DNA of 64,000 nucleotides from Azonexaceae bacterium (lineage in GTDB: Bacteria > Pseudomonadota > Gammaproteobacteria > Burkholderiales > Rhodocyclaceae): the NCBI GenBank assembly GCA_013335535.1, contig JAAXVL010000002.1:124001-188000 (forward strand), read 5' to 3'. Each line of letters begins with the position of its first letter. Within the stretch, counting starts at the first letter, position 1. The notes under the pieces were generated by a model that did no database searches, was not told the origin of the DNA, and worked only from the letters and a program-made list of their open reading frames with translations. This document shows, one piece after another, positions 27,240 through 38,748 of this stretch. Both the position numbers and the translations under genes were made by a program.

Positions 27240-27766
27240 CGTTGCGCTGTCCATTCTTGTGATTCGTCTGCTTTGCTCTGGGCTGGCTCGAGTTGTCGTT
27301 TGAGTTCGTCGAGCAAGCCGCTGGCGGCATCCTCGATCATGTCGAGGACCAGCTCGAAGCGCCCGCCGAGGGTCAGGTAAGGGTCGGGAACCTCGTCTTC
27401 CGTGAAATGCCTGGCGTAGTCCATCATCAACCTGATCCGCATCAGTTGCTCCTCGGTTGCCATGCGCCGCAGGTTGTACAGGTTGGTGCGGTCCATGGCC
27501 AGGATCAGGTCGAAATACTCCAGATCCTGCCAGCCGATACGTCGGGCACGGATCTGGGACAGGTCGTAGCCCCGCGCCCTGGCAACCCGTTGGCTGTTGG
27601 CGTCGCAAGCCTCGCCGACGCGATAGCCGTGGGTGCCGGCGGAACAGACCTCGATCCGGTCAGCCAGCCCGTTTTGCTCGATCAACTTGCGCAACACCGC
27701 CTCGGCCGTTGGCGAGCGACAGACGTTGCTCATGCAGACACAGAGGATGCGGAAAGGGGTTTTCAT
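27236..27766 (-). CDS. Low-molecular-weight protein tyrosine phosphatase
   Basis: A 176-residue LMW-PTP with the P-loop C11-M-S-N-V-C-R17-S (CX5R) near the N-terminus and the general-acid Asp in VPDPYL near 128. The P-loop has Ser where most members have Gly (C-x-G-N-x-C-R). The chain is about 20 residues longer than the usual 155, with a Gln/Ser-rich tail. It would dephosphorylate tyrosine (or low-molecular-weight) phosphates in the cytoplasm. No tyrosine kinase or exopolysaccharide genes are adjacent. It overlaps the DUF2164 gene and follows a small unknown gene by 15 bp. Confidence 0.9.
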   Translation of the reverse strand: MKTPFRILCVCMSNVCRSPTAEAVLRKLIEQNGLADRIEVCSAGTHGYRVGEACDANSQRVARARGYDLSQIRARRIGWQDLEYFDLILAMDRTNLYNLRRMATEEQLMRIRLMMDYARHFTEDEVPDPYLTLGGRFELVLDMIEDAASGLLDELKRQLEPAQSKADESQEWTAQR

Positions 27767-27781
27767 CGGCAGGCGGTGGCG

Positions 27782-28141
27782 CTACTTCAGGTTTCTTTCG
27801 CGCACGATGGGCGGCACGAATTTCACCGAAAACCGCCAACCGTCCGGAGTGGCTTTGAGAATCAGGGATTTGGACTTGGCTCCGGCATCGAAGGCCGGTT
27901 CATCCCCGAGCAATTCGATGGCGCCGATGCCCTTGATGACGCAGGCGCCGGGCAGGGTCACGAACGCCGATTCAGCCGCGACCAGAACGAACTGTCCCTC
28001 CCGCGATTCCGAGCATGACAGCCCTTTCGGCACGGTGGACGGATTCTCTTTCCAGGCCTGGCGCAGTTTTTCCAAGGCCGTGCCGAGTTCGTCGGTGATC
28101 TTCGCGGCGAGGGTTACTTCGCGTGACTTGGCGTGGTTCAT
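27782..28141 (-). CDS. Conserved hypothetical protein, 119 residues
   Basis: A soluble 119-residue protein starting MNHAKSREVTLAAKITDEL; ATG 28141 is chosen for CGGAG nine bases upstream. It has an N-terminal helix of about 30 residues and a beta-rich C-terminal half (QFVLVAAESAFVTLPGACVI, LILKATPDGWRFSVKFVPP). I do not recognise a family. It lies between a small membrane protein and the tyrosine phosphatase in one apparent operon. Confidence 0.65.
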   Translation of the reverse strand: MNHAKSREVTLAAKITDELGTALEKLRQAWKENPSTVPKGLSCSESREGQFVLVAAESAFVTLPGACVIKGIGAIELLGDEPAFDAGAKSKSLILKATPDGWRFSVKFVPPIVRERNLK

Positions 28142-28172
28142 ATGATTCTCCGTGATGCTCGAGCGGGGCCGA

Positions 28173-28595
28173 TCAAAGCCACGACAGCCAGCGGCCAAAT
28201 CCCAGCATCAGGAGTATCGGCAGGTAGGGGAAGGCTACAGTGGGGCGTATGGCGCTGATCAGGTAGCCACCAAGCAGGGCGCTGCCCCCTGGGCGGCTGG
28301 CCAGCCAGTCGGTATGAAGGTGCATGGCGGGCGGCGCCGCGTTCGCCTGGATGAGGAGTCGCTCGACTGCGAGCAGGCGATCGGCCAGTCTCGACTGGTA
28401 GGTCTTGAAGATGCCTTCCTGAATCCAGCAGATCAGGACCGTAAAGCTGATCCAGAACAGCGGTAATCCGGTCGCCAATCCAGCAGCACACAAGGACAGG
28501 CAGGCCAGTTTGATGAACAGGGCATTTCGTTCGTGCTCTTCGTGATTATCCTGCAGGGTTTGCCATTCCTTACCCAGTAAGGTGGAGCTATCCAT
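28173..28595 (-). CDS. Small inner-membrane protein of unknown function
   Basis: A 140-residue protein with a cytoplasmic-looking N-terminal 25 residues (MDSSTLLGKEWQTLQDNHEE), two adjacent hydrophobic segments (about 28-60), a connecting amphipathic region with many Arg/Leu (about 62-100), and a hydrophobic C-terminal stretch (about 105-140). It is the first gene of the minus-strand operon running through the LMW-PTP and DUF2164 genes. The family is not recognised. The 234 bp upstream of it to the terC start contain no other gene or clear signal. Confidence 0.65.
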   Translation of the reverse strand: MDSSTLLGKEWQTLQDNHEEHERNALFIKLACLSLCAAGLATGLPLFWISFTVLICWIQEGIFKTYQSRLADRLLAVERLLIQANAAPPAMHLHTDWLASRPGGSALLGGYLISAIRPTVAFPYLPILLMLGFGRWLSWL

Positions 28596-28829
28596 CCGTC
28601 TTCTCCTTCATTGCCGGCGCCACTGAGTTTACAAGAATAGCCGCTACCGCGGCGAATGCACGAAAAATGCTTTTGGAATATTTTTTGATATGTGTCCGTG
28701 GGCGCGATTCTTTGAGTAAGCGGTCTGCATGTTTCGGTTTTTTCGAAGTATTGGTGATGGCGAGCGGGGTGGTTTGAAGCTGTCACGCTTCCTACAATGG
28801 GCGCCTGATCAATTGCCCGGCCATATCCC

Positions 28830-29560
<731 letters not shown>

Positions 29561-29588
<28 letters not shown>

Positions 29589-32572
29589 TCCGACACCCCG
29601 ACCTCGAGCGCTTCAAGCGCCGGGGCAAAGTCGAAAGACTCGATCAACCCGGCAATTTGCCGGGTTCGTTCGCTGCCCAGAGCCTGATCGAATTCGGCAC
29701 GATGCATCGCGAAGTAGCCTTGCGAGGCAATGTCGTCTGCGCCGAGCAGCTCACGCAGTTTTCCGATTAGCGGTCCCGCATCCGTTTCTTCACGGGGTAC
29801 GAGCGGTTGCGGGATCGCGCTAGCCTCGTCCGGCAGGGTGACCAGTCGGCTTATGAGCTGGGCAACTTCGAGTCGTAAATCGATCAGGCGATCACGGGCC
29901 AGGTCGGCTGCATCTGCCAGATGCTGCTTGAGTGGCAGTTCAATGCTCTCTGCGATTTTCTGAACTTTTCGCGCACCGATATTGGCGGCACTGCCTTTCA
30001 GCGAGTGGGCCAGGTTGCGCGCATCGTCCAGGCGGCCTTCGTCCAGCGCACGGAGCAACTTGTCCGCATCGTCACAGTGGCTGTGGGCAAATAACTTCAG
30101 CAGGTGGCGGTACAGCGGCAGCTTTCCGGAGACTACTTTGAGAGCTCCCTCTACATCCAGATTCTCGATGCTGGAAAGCTTGTTCAACAAGCTCGTATCC
30201 ACGGCGCCAGGGGCTGGGCCCCTAATGGGCGATTGGCTTGCGTTGATACGAATCCAGCGCAGCAGTGTGGCGTACATCTTTTCGGGGGCGACCGGTTTGC
30301 CGAGGTGGTCGTTCATGCCGGCGCCCAGACAGATATCTCGATCCTCGTTAAAGGCATTGGCCGTCATCGCAATGATGGGGACCGCAGTGTGCCCGGGCAT
30401 GCGGCGAATGGCCTGGGTCGCTTCGATGCCGTCGACATGCGGCATCTGGATGTCCATCAGAATAAGGTCGTAGTCGTTGCGGCTGGCAAGGTCGATGGCC
30501 TGCTGGCCATCTTCGGCAACATCAACCGTCAGTCCCACCTCCCTGAGCAATTCGGTTGCGACTTCCTGATTGATCAGGTTGTCTTCGGCGAGCAGGATGC
30601 GGCGCCCATTCAGTGGGGCAAAATCGAGACTGGCCTGCTGCGGCAGCGGCACCTCCTTGTAGCGGGCCGGGCCGAGCAGGGCGTGTGTGAGTGCTTCGTG
30701 CAGATCAGAGGGCATGACCGGTTTGTTCAGCTGGTGAACGATTCCGGCTTCGTTCAGGCGTGCCAGCGGCCAGTCACGACCATAGGCGGTAACCAGGACG
30801 ATACGAGGTGTGCCGCTGCCAATATGAAGGATGCGGCGTGCGGTTTCGATGCCGTCCATGCCAGGCATGGCCCAGTCAGTCAGGATAATGTCGAAGGAGT
30901 TTCCCGCGGCTTGTTCGGCTTCGACACAGCGCAGGGCAGCCTCGCCCGATTCGGCAGTCGTGACCTGCGCATGGTAGGTCTGCAACATGTGGCTGATCGC
31001 ATCGCGGGCGTTGATGTCGTCGTCAATGACCAAAATCCGGAGTTTCTCCGGAAGGCTGTCCCGCGCTGGCTGGCTTACAGGATTGATGGCGGGGAGCAAG
31101 GGTATTTCGCACCAGAAAGTACTTCCCTTGCCGGGGCTGCTGCGGACGCCGATTTGCCCGCCCATCAGTTTGGTCAGTCGCTTGCTGATTGCCAGGCCAA
31201 GTCCGGTGCCGCCATATTTGCGCGTGGTGGACGAATCGGCCTGCTCGAAGGCCTGAAATATCCGAATCTGCTGATCCGGTGTCAGCCCGATACCGGTGTC
31301 GGTAACTTCAAAACGGATGAGCAAGCCCCCGATGTCCTGCTTTACAAGGCGGGCGCTGAAAAGGACGCTGCCCCGTTCAGTGAACTTGATCGCGTTGCTG
31401 GCGAAATTGGCCAGAATCTGGTTCAGGCGCATGGCATCGCCATTCACAAACTCGGGAATGGCCGGATCGATGCGGTCGACCACCTCCAGGTTCTTGTTCT
31501 CCGCCTGCAGGCCGATCAGGTTGTTGATCTGGCGAAAAATCTGGCTGAATTCAAAATCGCTGGGGTCGAGCGTGACCTTGTCGGCCTCGATTTTAGAGAA
31601 GTCGAGGATGTCGTTGAGTATGCCGAGCAGATGTTGGGCGGCCTGGTTGATCTTGTTCAGCTGGCTGTTGGCGTGTGAGCTCGCGATATCCCGGTGCAGC
31701 AGGTGGGTCAGTCCGATGATCGCATTCATCGGTGTCCGGAGTTCATGGCTCATGTTGGCCAGAAAGGCACTCTTGGCGCGGCTGGCCGACTCGGCAACAT
31801 CCTTTGCCAGTTCGAGTTCCCGGGTTCGTTGGAGCACAACCTCCTCAAGATGCTCGCGGTGCTGTTGCAAGGCTTCGGCAGTTTTTTTGCGTTCGGCGAT
31901 TTCAGCGAGCAAATTTGCCTGATAAGTCTGCAGTTCGCCACGCATGCTCGCGAAGCTGGTGACCAGGGCGCCAATTTCGTCGTTGCCTACTGACGGAAGC
32001 TGGGTGTCAAAGCGCCCGCGCGCCAGCGCGCTGGATGCTGCGGCAAGACGGTGGGTTGGGCGGATTACGGTGAATTCGAGAACGACAGCGATAATCAGGG
32101 TCAGGGCGAAAACGATGGCCAGCAGCAGATACAGCAATTCGTGATGATGGGCGAGGTTGTCGGCCACAAATGGTTGCATGTCGACAGTTACCTGCAGTTG
32201 GCCGAGATCCTTGTCGATGAAACGAATTGGGCGTTTCAGGGTATGCCCGGTCGTAAGGGCTGGTTGCTGGTCCGAGTGCGCCTGCTGAAGCGGATAAAGC
32301 TGCTGTCCGTCGGCATTGATCAGCCGAATTTGCTGCCATTCCTGGTTACGTTTTTCGAGCGCATCGAGATTCTCGTATACGTTTGCCAATTGATTGCCGA
32401 GCAGCAATGGAACAAGTCCCTCGGCGACGCTGTCGATGTGCCGTTCGATCAGCCGAAGATTGCTTGTTTCGGCCTTGCGGATCGAATCCGGTATCCAGGT
32501 GAATTGCAGGAGCCCGCCGATCAGCGCACCGATCAGCAGTAATGGCAACAGCAATTTCTGGCGAAGTTTCAT
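29561..32572 (-). CDS. Membrane phosphorelay kinase: HAMP-HK-REC-REC-HPt
   Basis: A 1,003-residue unorthodox hybrid kinase from ATG 32572 ([20 protein letters not shown]). Order: transmembrane helix 6-26; periplasmic domain about 27-145; second helix about 147-170; HAMP about 170-222; coiled coil; HisKA with H276 in SHELRTPMN; HATPase_c; receiver 1 ([11 protein letters not shown]); receiver 2 ([11 protein letters not shown]); C-terminal HPt with the phosphorylatable His in [12 protein letters not shown]. It thus holds a complete internal relay except the final regulator. The gene follows the PhnD-like binding-protein gene by 11 bp, suggesting that protein presents the signal to the sensor domain. 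The 3' end overlaps terC by 28 bp. A start at 32614 would overlap the preceding stop and adds a poor N-terminus. Confidence 0.9.
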
Positions 32573-32583
32573 GGCCGGATTGG

Positions 32584-33411
32584 CTAGTCTACCCAGTAGG
32601 CTTCCAGCCCCCACTTTTTCATGGGCGCGTAATCCGCCATCGACGTCGCTACCGGCTCCGACATCGGTACGTGCTGCAACAGTTTTTTGCCTTCTTCCGT
32701 CGCTGCAAGGTCAAGTAGTGCGCGCTGCAGCGTCAGGCGCACCTTGGCCGGTAGCCTGGGGTGTGCGGCGATCGGGTGCGAAGGCATTTCGCGGGTGGTG
32801 TAGAGCACGCGCAGCATGTCCTGCACGGCCTTGTCCTGCTCCCTCAGTGTCTTCTCGACACCGCCGCCGGCCGGAATCAGGCCGTTGGCGACTTGCAGAT
32901 AGACGGAGCTATGGGTCTTGACGTCGACCGGAACGGTCCTGGCATGAAACACCTGTTCGAGGTCGGCGCGTATCAGCAGGCTGGCGCCGAGCGCATTGAA
33001 GGACGGAATGGCCAGTTTTTCGCCATTGAGTTCGGCTGGCGTCTTGTACGAACTGTCCTTGCGAACCACGAGAATTCCCCGCAATGCCTGCTGGTCGCGG
33101 ACGAGCGGAATATAGCCCTGGCGAGTGCCTTCGCGCATGATGTGGTAGGGGTTGGCATAGACGAAATCGAAATGGCCCTTGGCCAACTCCTGCTCAAAGT
33201 CGGGTACCGTCAGGGTTGCTACCAGTTTGAGATTGAAGCCAGTGCGCCGGCTCAGTTCATCAACGATGGGTTGCCAGACGGTGAACAGCTTGCGCTGCTC
33301 GAATTGGGGAACGATCGCGAAGGTGTAGCTCTCTGCAGAGTGTGCCGCAGGGCTGCCAAACAGGAGTGCGATGAGCACCAGTGCGAACTTGCCGACATGG
33401 AAGGAATTCAT
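32584..33411 (-). CDS. PhnD-like periplasmic binding protein
   Basis: A 275-residue periplasmic solute-binding protein of the phosphate/phosphonate-binding (PhnD/SsuA-like) type. The signal peptide [20 protein letters not shown]...AHSA is followed by the mature stretch [34 protein letters not shown] and the hinge [13 protein letters not shown] are family-like. No ABC permease or ATPase gene is adjacent. Instead it precedes the phosphorelay kinase by 11 bp in one operon, so it is more likely a ligand sensor for that kinase than a transport component. AGGGAG lies upstream of the ATG. The ligand is unknown. Confidence 0.87.
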   Translation of the reverse strand: MNSFHVGKFALVLIALLFGSPAAHSAESYTFAIVPQFEQRKLFTVWQPIVDELSRRTGFNLKLVATLTVPDFEQELAKGHFDFVYANPYHIMREGTRQGYIPLVRDQQALRGILVVRKDSSYKTPAELNGEKLAIPSFNALGASLLIRADLEQVFHARTVPVDVKTHSSVYLQVANGLIPAGGGVEKTLREQDKAVQDMLRVLYTTREMPSHPIAAHPRLPAKVRLTLQRALLDLAATEEGKKLLQHVPMSEPVATSMADYAPMKKWGLEAYWVD

Positions 33412-33565
33412 GGAAATCTCCCTGTTTCGTATTTGTTATTTATGGATTATCTGCCTCATTAGTCTCCGGGTAAAACGATTCTCGCAAATTGAGCAGGCGT
33501 ATTTGTTGGGCGATGTCACGGAATATCCTGCGCTCAGGCAGGCTCTGAGCGGCGGTCTGTATTGA

Positions 33566-34129
33566 TCAGACCGGCGACAGGATGGCGGCGACGCGACCCG
33601 GTTCGATACGGATCGAACGAAGCAGCCAGCGCGCCGCCTTTTCCTGCGGCGATCCGTCTTCACGCAGGACGTAGACTGGCTTGCTGCGGAAGTAATTGGT
33701 CATGAGCTGGGTCACCGCTTGGCGGGCCATGGGTTCGGATTCGCGGCCGATGGCTTGCGACTGGACCGAATGGGCGACCGGGTTTTCCAGGAAAAAAGCC
33801 TTGGCGTTGTCGTCGTAGCGGATGCCGGAGGTGCCTTCGAAGGCGACCGGAACTGGCGGGCTACCGAGCAGCGAGACGTTGATGCGGGCTGACAATGTAG
33901 CCTTGCCTTCAGGTGTGCCGAGAAATATTCTCGGTGGTTCGATCAGGGAGACGACAACGAGGCCGTTGCCGTAGCTTTTCTGGATTGTCCCGCTCTTTTC
34001 CACCTGAGCCTGGATGTCGGCTTCGGAAAAGTAGATTTCGCGTTCGAGAAAGGCGGCGCCCCACAAGGCGCTGCTGGCGAACATGGCCAGCGCGGTCAGC
34101 GCTGCTTTCAATCTGATGCTTGTTTTCAT
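33566..34129 (-). CDS. DUF1439 exported protein
   Basis: A 187-residue exported protein with signal peptide MKTSIRLKAALTALAMFASS and a mature part starting near AFLEREIYFSEADIQAQVEK, typical of DUF1439 (YceB-like) proteins. It lacks the lipobox Cys of YceB, so it is probably soluble periplasmic. GAGGA lies just upstream of ATG 34129. It lies 8 bp downstream of the AraC-type regulator gene and may be its co-transcribed partner. Function unknown. An inverted repeat GGTCTG/CAGACC (33554-33572) spans the stop codon. Confidence 0.8.
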   Translation of the reverse strand: MKTSIRLKAALTALAMFASSALWGAAFLEREIYFSEADIQAQVEKSGTIQKSYGNGLVVVSLIEPPRIFLGTPEGKATLSARINVSLLGSPPVPVAFEGTSGIRYDDNAKAFFLENPVAHSVQSQAIGRESEPMARQAVTQLMTNYFRSKPVYVLREDGSPQEKAARWLLRSIRIEPGRVAAILSPV

Positions 34130-34137
34130 GCGTGTCC

Positions 34138-35217
34138 TCAATTCGTTCCGGCGGTCTTGCCCACCCATTTGCGCCGGTAGTGTACCGGCGCCATGCCGGT
34201 CCATTCCACAAAGGCACGATAAAAGGCCGAGGTGTCGGCGTAGCCGAGATCGGAGGCGACCTGGGCGATGGAGTCCTTGCTCTTGGTCAGGCGGGCCAGG
34301 GCCATGTCGCGGCGCAGGGCATCCTTGATGCCGCGAAAACTCGAGCCTTCTTCTTCGAGCCGCCGATGGATGGTGCGCGGCGAGAGATAGAGACGGTCAG
34401 CGATGTCGTCGAGGCTCAGGGTAGCGGGCAGGGCGGCGCGCAGCAGGTCGCGGACGCGGATGACCATTTCGCGGTCGCGTCGGTAGAGCGTGGTGATCTT
34501 GCCGGGGGCGCCGTCAAGGAAAGCGATGAGCGCGGCTTCGTCGCGGCGGATGGGCAGGTCGAGCAGGTTCGCGTTGAAGCTGGCGACCAGCGTGCCGACA
34601 CCGCCCGGAACGGTCGGCGCAAAGCGCGAATCTTCGGTGAAGATGAGTGGGTAGTCGGCCGAATGAGCTGGCCGGCGATAGGGAAAAATCACGTTGTCGA
34701 GGCCAATGCCGCGCCCGGCCAGCCAGCAGGCGAGGCCGTGCAGCAGACGGAGCAGCCATTCGAAGGCGAAGACGCGGCCAGGGTCGTCGGAGCTGTCGGC
34801 GAGCTTGCGGGTTTCCGCAATGACCAGTTCGGCGTGGCCGTGCGAGCGCCGAACGCTGACCGCGAGATCGGGCAAAACGACATGCAGGAAGCGGCTGGCG
34901 CGGTTCAAGGCCTCGGCGAGCGTCGGTGCGCTGAGGCTACCGCGGCACAGGAATTCGAAGCTGCCGACGCGCATGGGCTGGGCGAACAGGCCGAAACCTT
35001 CGTCGTCCAGTTCGCCGTTCAGCCGGTTGTAGAGGGCAGCGTAGCGATCAATGGGAATCCGGCTGGCGGTGTCTGCAATATCAATCCCCGTGGCGGCGAG
35101 CAGAGGGGCGGGGTCGATCTGGCGGCGCGCCAGGCCGGCCAGCATTCCGGTAACAAAACCCATTGCAACAGTAGCTTGCGTTCTACCTGGCGAATCCTGG
35201 TTGGTGCGATGCAGCAT
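34138..35217 (-). CDS. AraC-family transcriptional regulator (Arabinose_bd-type N-domain)
   Basis: A one-component regulator. The N-terminal ligand domain (about 25-215 of the longer form) starts AMGFVTGMLAGLARRQIDPAPLL and matches the OruR/Arabinose_bd-type family; the C-terminal AraC double helix-turn-helix (about 255-350) holds LSLDDIADRLYLSPRTIHRR and IAQVASDLGYADTSAFYRAF. Two starts are possible: ATG 35217 (359 residues), which falls just after the A-rich tail of repeat copy 6, and ATG 35163 (341 residues). Neither has a clear Shine-Dalgarno sequence. It is divergent from icmF, and regulators of this class often control the divergent acyl-CoA gene, so icmF is the likely target. Confidence 0.85.
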   Translation of the reverse strand: MLHRTNQDSPGRTQATVAMGFVTGMLAGLARRQIDPAPLLAATGIDIADTASRIPIDRYAALYNRLNGELDDEGFGLFAQPMRVGSFEFLCRGSLSAPTLAEALNRASRFLHVVLPDLAVSVRRSHGHAELVIAETRKLADSSDDPGRVFAFEWLLRLLHGLACWLAGRGIGLDNVIFPYRRPAHSADYPLIFTEDSRFAPTVPGGVGTLVASFNANLLDLPIRRDEAALIAFLDGAPGKITTLYRRDREMVIRVRDLLRAALPATLSLDDIADRLYLSPRTIHRRLEEEGSSFRGIKDALRRDMALARLTKSKDSIAQVASDLGYADTSAFYRAFVEWTGMAPVHYRRKWVGKTAGTN

Positions 35218-35245
35218 TTTGGCTATTTTTTCCGGTTGACCGTGG
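35210..35245 (-). repeat. Dispersed 36-bp element, copy 6
   Basis: Minus strand: CCACGGTCAACCGGAAAAAA then TAGCCAAAATGCTGCA. It lies in the leader of the AraC-type gene; the ATG within its tail (35217) is one candidate start codon. Confidence 0.85.
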
Positions 35246-35264
35246 CACTGTATCACCTTGGCGG

Positions 35265-35295
35265 AATTTGCACGATTGTCGTCAATCGTAACAAT
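35265..35295 (+). promoter_or_regulatory. Candidate icmF promoter with an inverted repeat in its spacer
   Basis: TTGCAC is followed 15-16 bp later by TAACAAT. Between and across them lies ACGATTG-TCGT-CAATCGT (35272-35289), perfect 7-bp arms around 4 bp. The placement is typical of a repressor operator. It lies 68-85 bp upstream of the icmF ATG. The promoter boxes are only approximate. Confidence 0.4.
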
Positions 35296-35356
35296 GGCGC
35301 TGGCTGAAAAGCGGCCTACCATGGGCGCCTTTCCCCTTTTCATTGAGGCAGGTGTC

Positions 35357-38300
35357 ATGACCGATCTTTCCGTTGCCAAGAAGCTTTCTCCGTACAAGCC
35401 GAAGAACAAGGTGCGTTTCGTCACCGCCGCCTCGCTGTTCGATGGTCACGATGCCTCGATCAACATCATGCGCCGCATCCTGCAATCGACCGGCTCCGAA
35501 GTCATCCACCTCGGCCATAACCGCTCGGTGCAGGAAATCGTCAATGCTGCGCTGCAGGAAGACGTGCAGGGCATCTGCATCACGTCCTACCAGGGCGGCC
35601 ACGTCGAATTCTTCAAATACATGGTCGACCTGCTCAAGGCCAACGGTGGCGAGAACATCAAGATTTTTGGCGGCGGCGGTGGCGTTATCGTGCCGTCCGA
35701 GATCAAGGAATTGCACGAGTACGGCGTGACCCGCATCTATGCACCGGAAGATGGCGTGCACATGGGCCTGCAAGGCATGATCAACGAAGTCGTGCAGAAA
35801 TCCGACTTCGATGTGGCCGATGAAGGCGTGCCCGGCGCCGAGCAGGCACTGGCCGGTCTCAAGGCTGGCGACAAGCGTCTGCTTGCCCGCCTCATCACTC
35901 TGCTCGAAAACGGCGAAGCGCCGGCCCTCAAGGAGCCGCTGCTCAAGGCTGCCGCCGCGCTCGAAACGCCGGTTCTTGGCATCACGGGTACCGGTGGCGC
36001 CGGCAAGTCCTCGCTGACCGATGAAATCGTCCGCCGCTTCCGCCTCGACCAGGGCGACACCGTGAAGATTGGTCTGATTTCCATCGACCCGTCGCGCAAG
36101 CGCACCGGCGGCGCCCTGCTCGGTGACCGCATTCGCATGAATGCCATCGAGCATCCGAACATCTTCATGCGCTCGTTGGCCACCCGCGACACCGGTTCCG
36201 AAATCTCGGTCGCCTTGCCGGAAGTCATCGCCGCCTGCAAGCTGGCCGGCTTCGACCTCGTGATCGTCGAAACCTCCGGCATCGGCCAGGGCAACGCGGC
36301 CATCGTACCGTTCGTCGATCTGTCGCTGTACGTCATGACGCCCGAGTTCGGTGCAGCTTCCCAACTCGAGAAAATCGACATGCTCGACTTCGCCGATTTC
36401 GTCGCGATCAACAAATTCGACCGCAAGGGCGCCGAGGATGCGCTGCGCGATGTGCGCAAGCAGTACCAGCGCAACCGTGAAGCCTTCACGACACCAACTG
36501 ACGACATGCCGGTGTTCGGCACGCAGGCGGCCCGCTTCAACGACGACGGTGTGACAGCGCTCTATCAGGCACTTGTTCCGGCGCTGACCGACAAGGGCTT
36601 GAAGCTCAAGCCGGGCCAGTTGCCTATCGTCACCGTCAAGCAGTCCTCGACCCAGCGCGCCATCGTGCCGGCCCAGCGCGTCCGTTATCTGGCCGAGATC
36701 GCCGACACTGTCCGCGGCTATCACGCTCATACCGAGTCGCAGGTGACGATTGCCCGCGAACGTCAGGCTCTGCGTATTTCGAAGCAGATATTCAGCGGTT
36801 GCGAGAAAAATACCGGTGATTTCGACGAAATGCTCGCTTTCAAGGATGCGCAACAGGATCCGAAGGCCAGGAAACTGCTCGACATGTGGCCGGCCACGGT
36901 TGATGCCTATGCCGGTGACGAGTACGTCGTGAAAATCCGCGACAAGGAAATCCGCACCAAGCTGGTTTCTGAATCGCTTTCCGGCACCAAGATCAAGAAA
37001 GTCATCCTGCCCAAGTTCGGTGATGACGGCGAAACCCTGCGCTTCCTGATGCGCGAGAACGTGCCTGGCTCCTTCCCCTACACCGCTGGTGTTTTCGCCT
37101 TCAAGCGCGAAGGCGAAGACCCGACCCGCATGTTCGCCGGCGAAGGCGATGCCTTCCGTACCAACCGTCGCTTCAAGCGCGTCTCCGAAGGCATGCCGGC
37201 ACATCGCCTATCGACCGCTTTCGACTCGGTAACCCTTTACGGCTGTGATCCTGACGAGCGCCCGGACATCTACGGCAAGATCGGTAACTCCGGCGTCTCG
37301 ATTGCCACGCTCGACGACCTCAAGGTGCTCTACGACGGTTTCGACCTGCTCGCCCCGAGCACCTCGGTGTCGATGACCATCAACGGCCCGGCGCCGATCA
37401 TCCTGGCCTGCTTTTTCAACACGGCCATCGACCAGCAGATGGCCAAGTTCGAGAAGGACAACGGTCGCCAGCCGACCGAGGACGAAGCACAGAAGATCCG
37501 CGAATGGACACTGTCCACCGTGCGCGGCACCGTGCAAGCCGATATCCTGAAAGAAGATCAGGGCCAGAACACCTGTATCTTCTCGACCGAATTCGCGCTC
37601 AAGATGATGGGCGACATTCAGGAGTTCTTCGTCCATAACCAGGTGCAGAATTTCTACTCGGTGTCGATTTCCGGCTATCACATCGCCGAAGCCGGTGCCA
37701 ACCCGATCAGCCAGCTCGCCTTCACGCTGTCCAATGGCTTCACCTACGTCGAAAGCTACTTGGCGCGCGGCATGAAGATCGACGACTTTGCGCCGAATCT
37801 GAGCTTCTTCTTCAGCAATGGCATGGACCCGGAATACTCGGTGATCGGCCGCGTCGCCCGCCGCATCTGGGCCGTGGCGATGAAGAACAAGTACGGCGCC
37901 AACGAGCGCAGCCAGAAGCTGAAGTATCACATCCAGACGTCCGGCCGCTCGCTGCACGCCCAGGAGATGGACTTCAACGACATCCGCACGACGCTGCAGG
38001 CGCTGATCGCCATCTACGACAACTGCAACTCGCTGCACACCAACGCCTACGACGAAGCGATCACGACGCCGACCGAGGAAAGCGTGCGCCGCGCCATGGC
38101 CATCCAGCTCATCATCAACCGTGAGTGGGGCGTAGCCAAGAACGAGAACCCGAATCAGGGCGCCTTCGTCATTGACGAACTGACCGATCTGGTCGAGGAA
38201 GCCGTGCTCAAGGAATTCGAAGCCATCGCCTCGCGCGGCGGCGTGCTCGGTGCCATGGAAACTGGCTACCAGCGCGGCAAGATCCAGGAAGAGTCGATGT

Positions 38301-38620
38301 ATTACGAGCACAAGAAGCACGACGGCTCGTACCCGATCATCGGCGTCAACACCTTCCTGAATCCGAAGGGCATGGCGCAGCAGGAAATCGAGTTGGCCCG
38401 GTCGAGCGAGGAAGAAAAGCAGTCGCAGATCAAGCGCCTGCGCGACTTCCAGGCGCGTAACGCTGCTCAGTCACCAGCCATGCTGGCCAAACTCAAGCAG
38501 ACCGTGATCGAGGATGGCAACGTCTTCGCCGTGCTCGTCGATGCCGTGAAGTGCTGTTCGCTCGGCCAGATCAGCTCGGCGCTGTATGAAGTCGGCGGCC
38601 AGTATCGGCGCAGCATGTAA
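35357..38620 (+). CDS. icmF: Fused isobutyryl-CoA mutase IcmF
   Basis: A 1,087-residue adenosylcobalamin enzyme that interconverts isobutyryl-CoA and n-butyryl-CoA (some members act on pivalyl- or isovaleryl-CoA). Order: B12-binding domain with D29-G-H31-D, whose His is the lower cobalt ligand; a MeaI-type G-protein chaperone domain with P-loop GTGGAGKSS near residues 211-219 and NKFD near 352; then the mutase barrel with [16 protein letters not shown]. This order distinguishes IcmF from ordinary methylmalonyl-CoA mutase. The start is ATG 35357, 6 bp after an AGG; an upstream frame to 35258 is not family-like. It is monocistronic, with its own terminator, and divergent from an AraC-type regulator. 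Confidence 0.95.
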   Translation: MTDLSVAKKLSPYKPKNKVRFVTAASLFDGHDASINIMRRILQSTGSEVIHLGHNRSVQEIVNAALQEDVQGICITSYQGGHVEFFKYMVDLLKANGGENIKIFGGGGGVIVPSEIKELHEYGVTRIYAPEDGVHMGLQGMINEVVQKSDFDVADEGVPGAEQALAGLKAGDKRLLARLITLLENGEAPALKEPLLKAAAALETPVLGITGTGGAGKSSLTDEIVRRFRLDQGDTVKIGLISIDPSRKRTGGALLGDRIRMNAIEHPNIFMRSLATRDTGSEISVALPEVIAACKLAGFDLVIVETSGIGQGNAAIVPFVDLSLYVMTPEFGAASQLEKIDMLDFADFVAINKFDRKGAEDALRDVRKQYQRNREAFTTPTDDMPVFGTQAARFNDDGVTALYQALVPALTDKGLKLKPGQLPIVTVKQSSTQRAIVPAQRVRYLAEIADTVRGYHAHTESQVTIARERQALRISKQIFSGCEKNTGDFDEMLAFKDAQQDPKARKLLDMWPATVDAYAGDEYVVKIRDKEIRTKLVSESLSGTKIKKVILPKFGDDGETLRFLMRENVPGSFPYTAGVFAFKREGEDPTRMFAGEGDAFRTNRRFKRVSEGMPAHRLSTAFDSVTLYGCDPDERPDIYGKIGNSGVSIATLDDLKVLYDGFDLLAPSTSVSMTINGPAPIILACFFNTAIDQQMAKFEKDNGRQPTEDEAQKIREWTLSTVRGTVQADILKEDQGQNTCIFSTEFALKMMGDIQEFFVHNQVQNFYSVSISGYHIAEAGANPISQLAFTLSNGFTYVESYLARGMKIDDFAPNLSFFFSNGMDPEYSVIGRVARRIWAVAMKNKYGANERSQKLKYHIQTSGRSLHAQEMDFNDIRTTLQALIAIYDNCNSLHTNAYDEAITTPTEESVRRAMAIQLIINREWGVAKNENPNQGAFVIDELTDLVEEAVLKEFEAIASRGGVLGAMETGYQRGKIQEESMYYEHKKHDGSYPIIGVNTFLNPKGMAQQEIELARSSEEEKQSQIKRLRDFQARNAAQSPAMLAKLKQTVIEDGNVFAVLVDAVKCCSLGQISSALYEVGGQYRRSM

Positions 38621-38678
38621 GGAAAGCTCCGAAAGGGGAACAGCAAATCGGACCCGAAAGGGCGGAGGAGAAATAAGG

Positions 38679-38706
38679 ACGGCGAGGCTATGTACCTCGC
38701 CGTTTT
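38679..38706 (+). terminator. Rho-independent terminator after icmF
   Basis: ACGGCGAGG (38679-38687), loop CTATGTA, CCTCGCCGT (38695-38703), then T's. It lies 59 bp after the icmF stop, in the gap facing the convergent autotransporter gene. Confidence 0.88.
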
Positions 38707-38748
38707 CATTGGGGGCGCAACCTTGTTCGCGATGCCGGGACGAGTCGC

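Noticed and set aside
28596..28829. Possible yybP-ykoY manganese riboswitch upstream of terC
   Set aside because: The conserved motifs of that riboswitch are not present and no terminator or SD-sequestering stem is evident.
33554..33572. The GGTCTG/CAGACC hairpin at the end of the DUF1439 gene as a terminator
   Set aside because: There is no U-run on the relevant strand and it overlaps the stop codon.
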